From UBA1163 sp049513055 (GTDB lineage: Bacteria; Desulfobacterota; BSN033; UBA1163): DNA of 64,000 nucleotides. Below, piece by piece: positions 18,449 through 28,723 of this stretch; the stretch's first letter is position 1; every line of letters begins with the position of its first letter. The notes beneath the pieces are model-generated. The model was given only the letters and a program-made list of their open reading frames with translations, was not told the origin of the DNA and did no database searches. The DNA lies in NCBI GenBank assembly GCA_049513055.1, contig JBEKWN010000031.1:1-64000 (forward strand), read 5' to 3'. Both the position numbers and the translations under genes were made by a program.

Positions 18449-21082
18449 ATGAGAATGCTGAAGCTGACGATTGATGGAAAAGAAGTTACTGGAAGACCGG
18501 ATCAAACAATCCTTGAGGTAGCTAAAGAAAATGGGATCACTATTCCCACCCTGTGTTATCACCCCAGATTAAGCCTGCTCAAATCCTGCCGTATCTGCTT
18601 GGTCGATGTCGAGGGTGCGGAAATGCCTATGGCCTCTTGTGCGACGCCTGTGGTCGAGGGGATGGTGGTTCAAACCCGCACGGAGCGCGTGGAGAGGATG
18701 AGGCATGAGGCTTTGAAATTATTACTGGTCAACCATCCTCTGGACTGTCCTGTCTGTGATGCTGGAGGAGAATGCCAGCTCCAGAACCGCACCTATGAAT
18801 TCGGGATCGAAAAGAACGAGTTTCCTCCAGAGAAAAGAGAGTTTCCCTCCATCCCTTATGGGACTCCCCTGATCCGGCAGTGGTTTGATCGATGTGTCAT
18901 GTGTCTCCGCTGCATCCAGGCCTGTGTCGATGTGCCAGGAGCGGATGTCCTCGAGGTGGCAGAACATGGTTTCATCTCCCATGTGAAGGCCGTTCGGAAA
19001 GAAAATTGTATCTCCTGCGGAGAATGCCTCCATATGTGTCCGGTGGGTGCCTTAACAGAGGATTTCAGCCCCATCAAAGGAAGGACATGGCAACTGGACA
19101 GAATCCAGACCACCTGTACTTTCTGTGGATGTGGTTGCCAGCTGGAGCTCAATACCCTTGCAGATAGGAAGGTGGTCAAGGTGACCACAAAAGAGGATGC
19201 CGGGGTCAACCAGGGTAGCCTCTGCGTGAAGGGGAGATTCGGTTTTGATTTTATTCATCATCCGGGCAGGCTTCAAAAACCTCTTGTGAAAAAATCCGGA
19301 GTTTTTGTGGAGGTCTCCTGGGAAGAAGCCTTGGGTCTGGTCGCCACAAAATTTCAAGAAATAAAGGAGAAGTATGGCGTCCAGAGCATCGGAGGAATCT
19401 CTTCCTCCAGGGCCACCAATGAAGAGAATTACCTCTTTCAGAAATGGATGAGAGCCTGCATCGGGACAAACCATATTGACAATGGTGCCCGATTGTCTAG
19501 CGGCTCTTCCCTCTATGGGATGATGGCCTCTACTGGATGTGGGGCAATGACTCACGGGATGGACGAGGTAGCCAAGGCTGACCTCATTCTTATCGTCGGT
19601 GCGGATGCGTATGATGATAACCTCATCTTCAGCAATAAGATGAGGGAGGCCATCCGTGAGAACAACGCTAAAATCATCCTGGCCGATCCTCGAAAGACCC
19701 AATGGGAAAAATGGGCTGACTTATGGTTGAGACCTGTACCGGGGACGGATATCGCCTGGATCAATGGTCTGGTTCGTCTCCTTATCGAAAAGGGTGCTCC
19801 TTCAAGAGAGTTTATTGGATCTAAGACAGAGGGTTTTGAAACCCTGCGGTCCTCTTTAGAGAAATTTTCTGCCGAGTTTGTCAAGAATACCACAGGAATC
19901 TTTCCAGCTGATTTAGAAAGGGTTGCCAATCTTTATCTCTCGGCGAAAAAGAGGGCGATCGTCTTTGGTTCTGGTGTAACTCAGCATGCCAATGGAACAG
20001 AGATAGTAAAAGCTCTTTGCAACCTGGCCCTGCTGACCGGAGAGACAGAAGCGGGAGGAGGGGGCGTCTACCCACTGCTCACTCAGAATAATGTCCAAGG
20101 CGCTTTTGATATGGGTTCTCTTTCTGAATTCCTTCCCGGTTATCAGAAGGTGGAAGACGAAAAGGCGCGCAGGAAGTTCGAGGAGATTTGGGAGAGAGGG
20201 ATTCCAGAAAAACCAGGTTTCACCTATGTGGAGATGTTCGATAAGATTTTGGAAGGAAGGATCAAAGCCCTCTATATTTTTGGTGAGGACCCCTTCATCA
20301 ATCTTCCTAACTTGGAGAGATTGAAGAACGGACTCCATCAATTGGAATTTTTGGTGGTTCAGGATCTTTTCATGACCCACATTGGGAGTTATGCACAGGT
20401 GATTTTGCCTGGAGTGAGTTTTGCTGAGAAGGACGGAACCTTCACCAACATGGAGAGAAGGATACAAAGGGTGCGGAAGGCCATCTCACCGGTCGGTGAT
20501 TCCAGACCCGACTGGAAAATCCTCTGCGATCTTTCAACGAAGATGGGTTATCCATTGGGATACCAGAACCCGGCTGAGATCATGGAGGAGATTACCTCTC
20601 TGGTGCCTTTCTATGCTGGAGCCAATTACTCCAATCTGGAGAAGGGCGGGATCCAGTGGCCTTCAAGGAATGGATGGAAAAAAAGATTCCTCCCCGTCGA
20701 ATACAAAGGGCCAGAAGAGCAGCCCGATGACAAATATCCTTTATGGATCATTCCCAGAGGTTTTCATTACCATTACGGAATCGGGACGACGACCAAGAGA
20801 GCCATGGGGTTAGCCAAGGTCTTTTCTGATTCCTGCATCGAAGTTCACTCAGAGGATGCCACCAAAGCAGGCTTGGGAGATGGGGATAGGGTGAAGGTCA
20901 TTTCACCCAGAGGTGAGGTGGAGACGATCTGCCGGATTTCAGGAGCCGTTCCCAGAGGGGTGGCTTATTTTGCCACCACGTTTTTCCCTGTTTTTGTGAA
21001 TAACCTTTTGATTTCCGGATACGACCCTGTGAGTCAGCACCCTGAATACAAGGTCTTCATTGGAAGGGTGGAGAAACGGTAG
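18449..21082 (+). CDS. nuoG: NuoG-like subunit with formate-dehydrogenase-type domain lacking the metal ligand
   Basis: The product has about 877 residues. It starts with a [2Fe-2S] domain (CYHPRLSLLKSCRICLVDV and SCATPV), then the NuoG His/Cys motif region (HPLDCPVCDAGGECQLQ), dicluster ferredoxin motifs (CVMCLRCIQAC, CISCGECLHMCP), a further [4Fe-4S] motif CTFCGCGCQL and a full molybdopterin-type domain. Where this window's FdhA has CARLUHSS, this protein has GARLSSGSS, so Ser replaces the Sec/Cys ligand. It probably acts as an electron wire, although a serine-ligated metal cannot be excluded. ATG 18449 and ATG 18455 both follow GAGG; the earlier GTG is less likely. Confidence 0.9.
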   Translation: MRMLKLTIDGKEVTGRPDQTILEVAKENGITIPTLCYHPRLSLLKSCRICLVDVEGAEMPMASCATPVVEGMVVQTRTERVERMRHEALKLLLVNHPLDCPVCDAGGECQLQNRTYEFGIEKNEFPPEKREFPSIPYGTPLIRQWFDRCVMCLRCIQACVDVPGADVLEVAEHGFISHVKAVRKENCISCGECLHMCPVGALTEDFSPIKGRTWQLDRIQTTCTFCGCGCQLELNTLADRKVVKVTTKEDAGVNQGSLCVKGRFGFDFIHHPGRLQKPLVKKSGVFVEVSWEEALGLVATKFQEIKEKYGVQSIGGISSSRATNEENYLFQKWMRACIGTNHIDNGARLSSGSSLYGMMASTGCGAMTHGMDEVAKADLILIVGADAYDDNLIFSNKMREAIRENNAKIILADPRKTQWEKWADLWLRPVPGTDIAWINGLVRLLIEKGAPSREFIGSKTEGFETLRSSLEKFSAEFVKNTTGIFPADLERVANLYLSAKKRAIVFGSGVTQHANGTEIVKALCNLALLTGETEAGGGGVYPLLTQNNVQGAFDMGSLSEFLPGYQKVEDEKARRKFEEIWERGIPEKPGFTYVEMFDKILEGRIKALYIFGEDPFINLPNLERLKNGLHQLEFLVVQDLFMTHIGSYAQVILPGVSFAEKDGTFTNMERRIQRVRKAISPVGDSRPDWKILCDLSTKMGYPLGYQNPAEIMEEITSLVPFYAGANYSNLEKGGIQWPSRNGWKKRFLPVEYKGPEEQPDDKYPLWIIPRGFHYHYGIGTTTKRAMGLAKVFSDSCIEVHSEDATKAGLGDGDRVKVISPRGEVETICRISGAVPRGVAYFATTFFPVFVNNLLISGYDPVSQHPEYKVFIGRVEKR

Positions 21083-21094
21083 AGGAGAAGCAGG

Positions 21095-22114
21095 ATGCAA
21101 CTGTTGTATCTTCTCATTGAGATCATTGTCAAATGCGTGGTGGTTTTTGCCGGTCTGATGATTGTTGTAGCCTATTTGACCTGGCTGGAACGGAAGGTTT
21201 TGGGTCATATCCAGATTCGTTATGGCCCTAATCGCTGTGGGCCCTTTGGATTACTTCAACCCTTTTCGGATGCGGTCAAAGCCTTCTTTAAAGAGGACCT
21301 GGTTCCTGGAAGGGCGGATAAGGTCATCTTCGTCATGGCCCCGATGATTTCGATCATCGCAGCCATCAGCATCTTTGCCGTCATCCCCTTTGGAAATCAG
21401 TTTACCATCCCTGGAACGAATTGGGTGGTCAAACTGCGGCTGGCCGATGTGGATATAGGACTTCTCTATATCTTTGGTGTGGCCTCTCTTGGAGAATTTG
21501 GGATTATCTTAGGAGGCTGGTCTTCTGGAAATAAGTATGGATTGACCGGTTCCCTTCGGGCTGCGGCTCAGATGATCAGTTATGAAGTAGCTCTTGGCAT
21601 CGCGGTCATAGGAGTCCTCATCCTCTCAGAAAGCCTGAGACTGACCGAGATCGTTCGTCTTCAGGGAGGAGGGTTCTGGAATTGGAATATTTGGTATCAG
21701 CCGGTGGCCTTTGTCCTTTATCTGATTTGCGGTCTGGCTGAGATCAACCGAACTCCCTTTGACATGCCTGAGGCTGAAGCAGAGCTGGCCTGCGGGTTCA
21801 ACATTGAATACAGCAGCATGAAATTTGCCCTCTTCTTCATGGCTGAATACGCCCATATGGTTACGATGGGCGCCGTGGCCGTGACGCTCTTTCTGGGAGG
21901 ATGGCAGCCGATTATTCCTCAGCTCAGTTTCATTCCCGGCATCGTCTGGTTCTGCGCAAAACTCTTTATCTTCCTCTTCTTCTTCATCTGGGAGCGAGGG
22001 ACCATGCCGCGACTCCGATACGATCAGATCATGAAGTTTGGCTGGAAGATTTTAATTCCATTGGCACTGATCAATCTTTTAGTAACTGGATTGGTCGTTT
22101 CACTGAAAGGGTAA
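21095..22114 (+). CDS. nuoH: NADH-quinone oxidoreductase subunit H-like
   Basis: This 339-residue, eight-helix membrane subunit forms the quinone-binding cavity. It has the family motifs ERKVLGHIQIRYGPNRCGP near residue 31, the charged loop DAVKAFFKED, and AEINRTPFDMPEAEAELACGFN near 213. It lies 12 nt after nuoG. Confidence 0.96.
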   Translation: MQLLYLLIEIIVKCVVVFAGLMIVVAYLTWLERKVLGHIQIRYGPNRCGPFGLLQPFSDAVKAFFKEDLVPGRADKVIFVMAPMISIIAAISIFAVIPFGNQFTIPGTNWVVKLRLADVDIGLLYIFGVASLGEFGIILGGWSSGNKYGLTGSLRAAAQMISYEVALGIAVIGVLILSESLRLTEIVRLQGGGFWNWNIWYQPVAFVLYLICGLAEINRTPFDMPEAEAELACGFNIEYSSMKFALFFMAEYAHMVTMGAVAVTLFLGGWQPIIPQLSFIPGIVWFCAKLFIFLFFFIWERGTMPRLRYDQIMKFGWKILIPLALINLLVTGLVVSLKG

Positions 22115-22128
22115 GAAAGAGGTCAACG

Positions 22129-22542
22129 ATGATCATTCCATTGCTGAAAGGTTTGGCGCTTACTTTGAACCGGTTTTTTTCCAAACCCATCACCATCCAA
22201 TATCCTGAAGAGAAGGTACCTCCAGCAAAACGTTGGAGAGGCATTCAATATTTTGAAAAGGATGAGCGCGGGAAAACCAAATGTGTGGCCTGCGGCCTCT
22301 GTATGGCGGTCTGTCCCTCTCAGTGCATCTATATTGAGACGGCTGAAGATGAAGAGGGTCGACGGTATCCTCTTACCTATGAACTCGATGCCAGCCGATG
22401 TATCTTTTGTGGTTATTGCGAAGAGGTCTGTCCGGTGAATGCCATCTTTTTAGGAAAGAACTATGAATGGGTGGAAGGGGATCGAAAAGTCTATCTCATG
22501 ACCACCGAGAAACTTTTAGAAGAGAAAAAGGTTAATCCATAA
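22129..22542 (+). CDS. nuoI: NADH-quinone oxidoreductase subunit I-like
   Basis: This 137-residue, two-cluster ferredoxin subunit has CVACGLCMAVCPSQC and CIFCGYCEEVCPVNA, ligating N6a and N6b. ATG at 22129 follows AGAGG and starts MIIPLLKGLALTL. The open frame extends upstream into nuoH, but no good start lies there. Confidence 0.94.
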   Translation: MIIPLLKGLALTLNRFFSKPITIQYPEEKVPPAKRWRGIQYFEKDERGKTKCVACGLCMAVCPSQCIYIETAEDEEGRRYPLTYELDASRCIFCGYCEEVCPVNAIFLGKNYEWVEGDRKVYLMTTEKLLEEKKVNP

Positions 22543-22554
22543 GGAGTAAAACGG

Positions 22555-23082
22555 ATGGCTGAAAATATCGTAACGATATTTCAATGGTTGATCTTTTTGG
22601 GGGTGGCCTTTGTCTCCATTATCGCCTCCTTATTAGTCATCACTCGAAAGAACCCTATTCACAGTGCTCTTTTTTTGGTGTTGACCTTCCTCTGCGTGGC
22701 GGTGCTTTATCTCCTGCTCTATAGTCAATTCATCGCCGTCATCCAGGTGGTGGTTTACGCCGGTGCCATCGCGATGCTGATCGTTTTTGTCATCATGCTT
22801 CTGGATCTGGAGCAGGAGCTTCGATCCGGTTTAAAACTTTTTTATTCAAAAGTGATCGGTGGCATGCTGATGGTCCTTTTTCTTTTCGGGATTATTTATT
22901 CGGTCGTGGCCAAATCCCCAACTGGCAAGATGGGTTCCTATACACCGGATCAGGCGAGTGCCAATGTGAAGGCCGTCGGCGAGATGCTTTTTACTCAATA
23001 CCTTTTCCCCTTTGAGATTGTCTCCGTCCTTCTCGTGGCGGCCATCGTCGGAGCGGTCATTTTAAGTAAGAAAAGGACTTAA
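22555..23082 (+). CDS. nuoJ: NADH-quinone oxidoreductase subunit J-like
   Basis: A 175-residue membrane subunit with five predicted helices. The motif VVYAGAIAMLIVFVIMLLDLE near residue 65 is typical of NuoJ. It starts after AAGGAG and is followed 10 nt later by nuoK. Confidence 0.93.
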   Translation: MAENIVTIFQWLIFLGVAFVSIIASLLVITRKNPIHSALFLVLTFLCVAVLYLLLYSQFIAVIQVVVYAGAIAMLIVFVIMLLDLEQELRSGLKLFYSKVIGGMLMVLFLFGIIYSVVAKSPTGKMGSYTPDQASANVKAVGEMLFTQYLFPFEIVSVLLVAAIVGAVILSKKRT

Positions 23083-23092
23083 GGAGAGGATT

Positions 23093-23407
23093 ATGGTGAT
23101 TCCATCCGTTCCCCCTGAATGTTATTTGGTCTTGAGCGGATTGCTCTTCACGATTGGAGTAATCGGAGCCCTGACCCGGCGAAATGCCATTGTGGTCTTC
23201 ATGTGCATCGAGATGATGCTCAATGCTGTGAACATTACCTTCATCACCCTATCCCGTTTTCTCCAGTCATTGGACGGGGTTCTCTTCGCCTTTTTTGTAA
23301 TGGCCGTGGCCGCCGCGGAGGCTGCGGTTGGGTTAGCGATCTTTGTAATGATCTATCGCTCAAGAGAAACAATCAATGTGGACGAAATTAATATTATGAA
23401 GTGGTGA
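23093..23407 (+). CDS. nuoK: NADH-quinone oxidoreductase subunit K-like
   Basis: A 104-residue, three-helix subunit homologous to MrpC. IEMMLNAVNI near residue 40 and AAAEAAVGLAI near 74 contain the two conserved membrane glutamates used in proton transfer. About 100 bp of short repeated words follow (GAGTTAAGA and TCTTAACTC arms), then nuoL. Confidence 0.95.
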   Translation: MVIPSVPPECYLVLSGLLFTIGVIGALTRRNAIVVFMCIEMMLNAVNITFITLSRFLQSLDGVLFAFFVMAVAAAEAAVGLAIFVMIYRSRETINVDEINIMKW

Positions 23408-23510
23408 TCCAAAGTTATGAGTTAAGAATTATGAGTTATGAATTAAAATCAGATTTCAACTCTCAACTCTTAACTCTCAACTCTTAGCTCTTTTTTTAAA
23501 GGAGTCTTTC

Positions 23511-25502
23511 ATGTTTGATTATGTCTGGTTGATCCCCATGTTTCCGGCGATCGGGTTTTTGATCAACGGATTTTTTGGAAGACAATATTCAAAAAAAGTG
23601 GTCGGTTGGGTGGCCTGTTCAGCCCTCGGACTCTCCTTTCTCACTTCCATCCTCATCTTCTTTGAATTGATTGGGAGGCCATCCACTGAGCGCGTCTTTG
23701 AAAAAGTGATTTTTGATTGGGTGGTCTCGGGCTCTTTCCAAACAGTGATCGGCTACCAGATCGACCCTCTCTCCATCCTGATGGCACTGGTGGTCAGCGG
23801 GGTCAGTTTCTTCATCCACATCTACTCTGTAGGATACATGCATGACGATCCGGGTTATCCACGGTATTTCACCTACCTCAACCTCTTCGTCTTCATGATG
23901 CTCAACCTCATCCTGGCCAACAACTTCTTGCTGATGTTTGTGGGATGGGAGGGTGTCGGCCTCTGTTCCTATCTCTTGATCGGTTTCTGGTTTGAGAAGG
24001 ATTCCGCTGCTAACGCAGGGAAAAAGGCTTTTGTGGTCAACCGAGTGGGCGACTTCGGTTTCATTCTTGGAATGTTCCTCCTCTTCACCAGTCTTGGAAA
24101 ACACGGGATCTGGACATTAGATTTTACAGAAGTCTTTGCCAATGCAAATAAGCTCGATACCGCCACGGTGACCGCCATCACCATTCTGTTCTTTATCGGT
24201 GCATGTGGAAAATCGGCACAGATTCCCCTATATGTGTGGCTCCCTGATGCCATGGAAGGTCCCACGCCGGTCAGTTCCCTTATCCACGCGGCCACCATGG
24301 TGACCGCAGGGGTATACATGATCGCCCGGTGTAATGTACTCTACACCATGGCACCTCTCTCCATGGCGATCGTTGCCATTGTCGGCGTGGCGACTGCCAT
24401 CTATACTGCTTCCATTGGATTCTGTCAGAACGATATCAAGAAAGTTCTGGCCTATTCTACAATCAGCCAGCTGGGATATATGTTTCTGGGCGTGGGAGTA
24501 GGTGCATTCAGCGCTGGCATCTTCCATCTGATGACCCATGCCTTTTTCAAGGGGCTTCTCTTTCTTGGCGCAGGAAGTGTCATGCATGCCCTGAGTGGCG
24601 AATTGGATATGAGAAAGATGGGAGCTCTCAGAAAAAAGATTCCCATCACCTTCTGGACATTCTTCTTTGCCACGCTGGCGATTGCCGGGATTCCTGGGCT
24701 CTCTGGATTTTTCAGCAAGGATGAAATCCTCTGGCAAGCCTTTTCCAGCTCCCACGGCCATTTCTTATTGTGGCTGGTGGCTGCTATCGCTGCTGGGATG
24801 ACGGCCTTCTATATGTTCAGGGCTCTGTTCATGACCTTCTTTGGTGAGTCCAGGGTTGATGAGCATGTGGCACATCATATCCATGAATCGCCCAAGATCA
24901 TGACAGTTCCTTTAATGGTCCTTGCTGTGCTCTCCATTGTTGGAGGTTATATAGGTGTTCCCCATGTTTTGGGAGGAGCCAATCACATCCATGAGTTCCT
25001 CGCTCCTGTATTAGGAGGTGGGGCTGAGCCGGCCAAAGCCCATGCCGGGATTTCAATCCTCTCACAGGCCTGGGCATCAGGAGGAGAGGGAGGAGGACAT
25101 GGGGCTACCTTAGAACTTCTCATGATGGTGGTCTCTGTGGTCATCGCACTCATCGGGATTGGGATCGCTTACCTCTTCTACGTGAAGAACCCAGCCCTTC
25201 CCAAACTGTTGGCCGAGAGGTGGAAGGGACTCTACAAACTTGTTTTTAACAAATATTATGTTGACGAACTCTATGAAATCCTCTTCATCAACTCTCTTAA
25301 AAATTTGGGCATGGGACTCTGGAAAGGGTTTGATGACTTTGTCATCGATGGTACGATCAATGGCATTGCCTATCTTATCGGTTTGCTCTCCGGAGCGATG
25401 AGAAAGATGCAGACCGGTTTGGTTCAAAACTACGCCTTTTCAATGATCATTGGTGGAATCGTCCTTGTAGCCTATTATATCGTGCGTGCTATTTTCTACT
25501 AA
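23511..25502 (+). CDS. nuoL: NADH-quinone oxidoreductase subunit L-like
   Basis: A 663-residue antiporter-like subunit. MFVGWEGVGLCSYLLIGFW near residue 145 holds the conserved Glu. PLYVWLPDAMEGPTPVSSLIHAATMVTAG near 240 holds the signature Lys/His region. The long amphipathic C-terminal helix region of NuoL appears to be present, and a glycine- and histidine-rich loop lies near 500-535. Confidence 0.95.
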   Translation: MFDYVWLIPMFPAIGFLINGFFGRQYSKKVVGWVACSALGLSFLTSILIFFELIGRPSTERVFEKVIFDWVVSGSFQTVIGYQIDPLSILMALVVSGVSFFIHIYSVGYMHDDPGYPRYFTYLNLFVFMMLNLILANNFLLMFVGWEGVGLCSYLLIGFWFEKDSAANAGKKAFVVNRVGDFGFILGMFLLFTSLGKHGIWTLDFTEVFANANKLDTATVTAITILFFIGACGKSAQIPLYVWLPDAMEGPTPVSSLIHAATMVTAGVYMIARCNVLYTMAPLSMAIVAIVGVATAIYTASIGFCQNDIKKVLAYSTISQLGYMFLGVGVGAFSAGIFHLMTHAFFKGLLFLGAGSVMHALSGELDMRKMGALRKKIPITFWTFFFATLAIAGIPGLSGFFSKDEILWQAFSSSHGHFLLWLVAAIAAGMTAFYMFRALFMTFFGESRVDEHVAHHIHESPKIMTVPLMVLAVLSIVGGYIGVPHVLGGANHIHEFLAPVLGGGAEPAKAHAGISILSQAWASGGEGGGHGATLELLMMVVSVVIALIGIGIAYLFYVKNPALPKLLAERWKGLYKLVFNKYYVDELYEILFINSLKNLGMGLWKGFDDFVIDGTINGIAYLIGLLSGAMRKMQTGLVQNYAFSMIIGGIVLVAYYIVRAIFY

Positions 25503-25536
25503 ATCCGTTGCCGCACAGAGCAAAGGAGCTGGTTTC

Positions 25537-27087
25537 ATGTACATTTTGGGAATTCCCATCCTATCGCTGCTGATCTTCTTTCCAATATTGGGCGCCATTG
25601 TTCTCCTCTTCATCAACAAAGAGAATGGGAGAGCGATCAGGTGGGTCACCTTAATTTTTTCTCTCATTGAATTCATTTTCTCGCTGCCCCTCTTCTTTGC
25701 CTTCGATTCCAAGACAGGAGCGATGCAATTCGTGGAGGATTGGTGGTGGATTCAGAGCTATGGGATCAGCTATAAATTGGGCATTGATGGAATCAGTCTT
25801 CTTCTGGTTCTCTTGACTACCTTTTTGACCATCCTATGCATCCTGTGCTCCTGGACAGCGATCACCTTCCGAGTAAAAGAATTCATGATTTCGTTCTTCT
25901 TCCTTGAGACAGGAATGATCGGTGCCTTGGTGGCCCTCGATCTCGTCCTTTTCTATGTCTTCTGGGAAGTGATGCTGATCCCGATGTACCTCCTCATCGG
26001 TGTCTGGGGTGATCCCAAGAGACGAATTTATGCAGCGATCAAGTTCTTCCTCTTTACCATGGCAGGAAGCGTGCTGATGCTTGTGGCTATCTTAATCCTC
26101 TATTTCCTCAATCAGAAAGCAACGGGTATATCCACCTTCGATGTACTCGAACTCTATAAGTTGGGATTACCGGTCGGGACGCAGTACTGGCTCTTCGGAG
26201 CCTTTGCCCTGGCCTTTGCCATCAAGGTTCCGATGTTTCCATTTCATACCTGGTTACCCGATGCCCACACCGAGGCGCCGACCGCTGGAAGCGTGATCCT
26301 GGCAGGTGTCTTGCTGAAGATGGGAACCTATGGGTTCATCCGATTTGCCATCCCCCTGTTTCCGAAGGCAGCCTTCGATCTTTTGCCCCTGGTCTCTGTT
26401 TTGGCGCTTATCGGAATTATCTATGGAGCATTAGTTTCGATGATGCAACCCGATCTCAAACGACTGGTCGCTTTCTCGAGCGTGAGCCACCTGGGATATG
26501 TCATGCTCGGGATGTTTGCTTTCAATATGCAAGGGATCGAGGGGTCGATCTATCAGATGCTCAACCACGGGATTAGCACAGGGTCCCTCTTTTTGATCGT
26601 CGGGATGGTCTACGAACGCCGCCATACGCGGCTGATTGCCGACTTCGGAGGACTCTCGAAGGTGATGCCGATTTATGCTGTCTTCTTCATGATCGTGACC
26701 CTCTCATCGATTGGTCTCCCCGGGACGAATGGGTTTGTGGGAGAGTTTTTGATCCTGCTCGGTGCTTTTCAACGCAATGTCATCTACGGGGTGTTGGCTG
26801 CCACCGGTGTTATTTTGGGAGCCGCTTATATGCTATGGATGTTTCAAAGGGTGATGTTTGGGAAGATCACCCGTCCTGAAAATGAAAAGCTGAAGGACCT
26901 CAATGCGAGAGAGATTACTATCCTCGTTCCGATGGTCATCATGATTTTCCTCATGGGGATCTATCCTAAACTTTTTTTCAGTAAGATGGACGCCAGCGTA
27001 GAGAAGTTTATAAAGGATTTCAAGGGAAAGGTTGAAATGAAGGCTGACCTTCCCTCGCCGAAAATATTGGCAGAGATAAAAAAATAG
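25537..27087 (+). CDS. nuoM: NADH-quinone oxidoreductase subunit M-like
   Basis: A 516-residue antiporter-like subunit. FYVFWEVMLIPMYLLIGVWG near residue 145 and FPFHTWLPDAHTEAPTAGSVILAGVLLKMG near 245 are diagnostic. I use ATG 25537, preceded by AAAGGAG. A GTG at 25486 inside nuoL is less likely. Confidence 0.94.
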   Translation: MYILGIPILSLLIFFPILGAIVLLFINKENGRAIRWVTLIFSLIEFIFSLPLFFAFDSKTGAMQFVEDWWWIQSYGISYKLGIDGISLLLVLLTTFLTILCILCSWTAITFRVKEFMISFFFLETGMIGALVALDLVLFYVFWEVMLIPMYLLIGVWGDPKRRIYAAIKFFLFTMAGSVLMLVAILILYFLNQKATGISTFDVLELYKLGLPVGTQYWLFGAFALAFAIKVPMFPFHTWLPDAHTEAPTAGSVILAGVLLKMGTYGFIRFAIPLFPKAAFDLLPLVSVLALIGIIYGALVSMMQPDLKRLVAFSSVSHLGYVMLGMFAFNMQGIEGSIYQMLNHGISTGSLFLIVGMVYERRHTRLIADFGGLSKVMPIYAVFFMIVTLSSIGLPGTNGFVGEFLILLGAFQRNVIYGVLAATGVILGAAYMLWMFQRVMFGKITRPENEKLKDLNAREITILVPMVIMIFLMGIYPKLFFSKMDASVEKFIKDFKGKVEMKADLPSPKILAEIKK

Positions 27088-27202
27088 GGTTTAAGGGGTC
27101 TAGGGTTCAAGTGTCCTAATGAAATAATCTTTAACTCATCTTAAGCCCTGAAATCCATGAACCCTCGAATCCTTGGACCCTTTTAATTGGAGGATTCTTT
27201 AG

Positions 27203-28660
27203 ATGAAAATACCAGAGATTGACCTCTATCTCATTGCACCGGAGATCATCATCACCGCCTTCGGGTTTTTAGTGCTTCTGGTGGACGTCTTTTTACCCAA
27301 AGAAGAAAGAAAGGGGTACCTCGGAGTAATTAGCCTCATCGGGATCGTGGTCGCCTTTCTTTTCACCCTTCCTCAGATGGGAGATGTCAAATCCGGTTTT
27401 GAAGGGATGTTCATTTCGGATGGATATGCTCTCTTCTTCAAGATCACTTTTCTGATCATTGCCTTTTTGACCGTCCTGATCTCCATTGGATACACCCAGA
27501 GGGAAGGGATCGCATTCGGAGAATATTATGCCCTGATCCTTTTTGCAACCCTCGGGATGATGCTGATGGCAGCAGGGACTCACCTCATCATCATCTTTCT
27601 CGGGTTGGAAACGATGTCCATTTCCATCTATATCCTGGCAGGAATGATGCGAGAGGATAAGAGGTCAGTGGAAGCGGCATTGAAATATTTTCTTTTAGGG
27701 GCCTTTGCCACAGGATTCCTCCTCTATGGTATTGCCCTCATCTATGGGGCCACAGGATCCTTTCATCTGAAGGATATCGCCTCTTATATCGCTACCAAAA
27801 ATCTCTTGAGAAGCCCGATGCTCCTGATGAGCCTTGTTTTTCTCACCATTGGGTTTGGTTTCAAGATTGCTTCGGTTCCTTTTCATATGTGGACGCCTGA
27901 TGTCTATGAAGGGGCTCCCACTACCATCACGGCTTTTATGGCGACAGGGGTGAAGGCAGCAGGTTTTTCAGCTTTGATCAGGGTCTTCTTCTCCGCCTTG
28001 CCCGCTTTTCGTCCGGATTGGACCTCGATCATGTGGGTAATTTGTGTGGCGACGATGACGCTCGGAAATATTGTGGCGATCTCCCAGACCAATATCAAGC
28101 GGATGCTGGCTTACTCGAGCATTGCTCATGCTGGATACATTTTGGTCGCCTTTGTTGCAGGCAACGATTTAGGAACCTCAGGCATTCTTTTCTATCTCAT
28201 GACTTATGCCTTTATGAACCTCGGTGCCTTTACCGTAGTCATCCTCCTCGGGAAGAAGGGAGAAGAGAATACCCTCATCAGTGATTATGCAGGGATTGGA
28301 TTCAAATATCCGCTCTTAGCAGTTTCCATGACCATTTTTCTCCTCTCCATGGCAGGTATTCCTCCTCTGGGTGGATTTATGGCCAAATTCTATATCTTCA
28401 GCGCAGCGGTGAAATCGAAATTTTATTGGTTGGCCATCCTTGGTGTCCTGAACAGTGCGGTTTCGGTTTACTATTATCTCCGGGTCACCGTGCTCATGTA
28501 TTTCAGGGAATCCGAACGGGAGATCACCGGCCTCCAATTTTCACCCGCTTCTGTGCTCGCATTGATTTTGGCCGTGATCGGGACCCTTTACCTGGGGATC
28601 TTCCCCGCCAATGTGCTCTCCTTCGTTTTTTTTCTCGGCCACAAGAGGGATTTGATTTGA
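27203..28660 (+). CDS. nuoN: NADH-quinone oxidoreductase subunit N-like
   Basis: A 485-residue antiporter-like subunit that closes the operon. FLGLETMSISIYILAGM near residue 132 and ASVPFHMWTPDVYEGAPTTITAFMATGVK near 222 are the conserved helices. GGAGG-like sequence precedes the start. No clear terminator follows; an accessory island begins about 20 bp later. Confidence 0.95.
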   Translation: MKIPEIDLYLIAPEIIITAFGFLVLLVDVFLPKEERKGYLGVISLIGIVVAFLFTLPQMGDVKSGFEGMFISDGYALFFKITFLIIAFLTVLISIGYTQREGIAFGEYYALILFATLGMMLMAAGTHLIIIFLGLETMSISIYILAGMMREDKRSVEAALKYFLLGAFATGFLLYGIALIYGATGSFHLKDIASYIATKNLLRSPMLLMSLVFLTIGFGFKIASVPFHMWTPDVYEGAPTTITAFMATGVKAAGFSALIRVFFSALPAFRPDWTSIMWVICVATMTLGNIVAISQTNIKRMLAYSSIAHAGYILVAFVAGNDLGTSGILFYLMTYAFMNLGAFTVVILLGKKGEENTLISDYAGIGFKYPLLAVSMTIFLLSMAGIPPLGGFMAKFYIFSAAVKSKFYWLAILGVLNSAVSVYYYLRVTVLMYFRESEREITGLQFSPASVLALILAVIGTLYLGIFPANVLSFVFFLGHKRDLI

Positions 28661-28683
28661 CTTCTGAAAAGATGTGGATTATT

Positions 28684-28704
28684 ATAGCTATTGATATAGC
28701 TATT
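28684..28704 (+). promoter_or_regulatory. Direct repeats upstream of a toxin-antitoxin remnant
   Basis: ATAGCTATT occurs twice (28684-28692 and 28696-28704), one helical turn apart, just before the antitoxin start. Antitoxins often bind such sites. The operator role is inferred. Confidence 0.4.
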
Positions 28705-28723
28705 CCATCAATTAGGAGGTATG

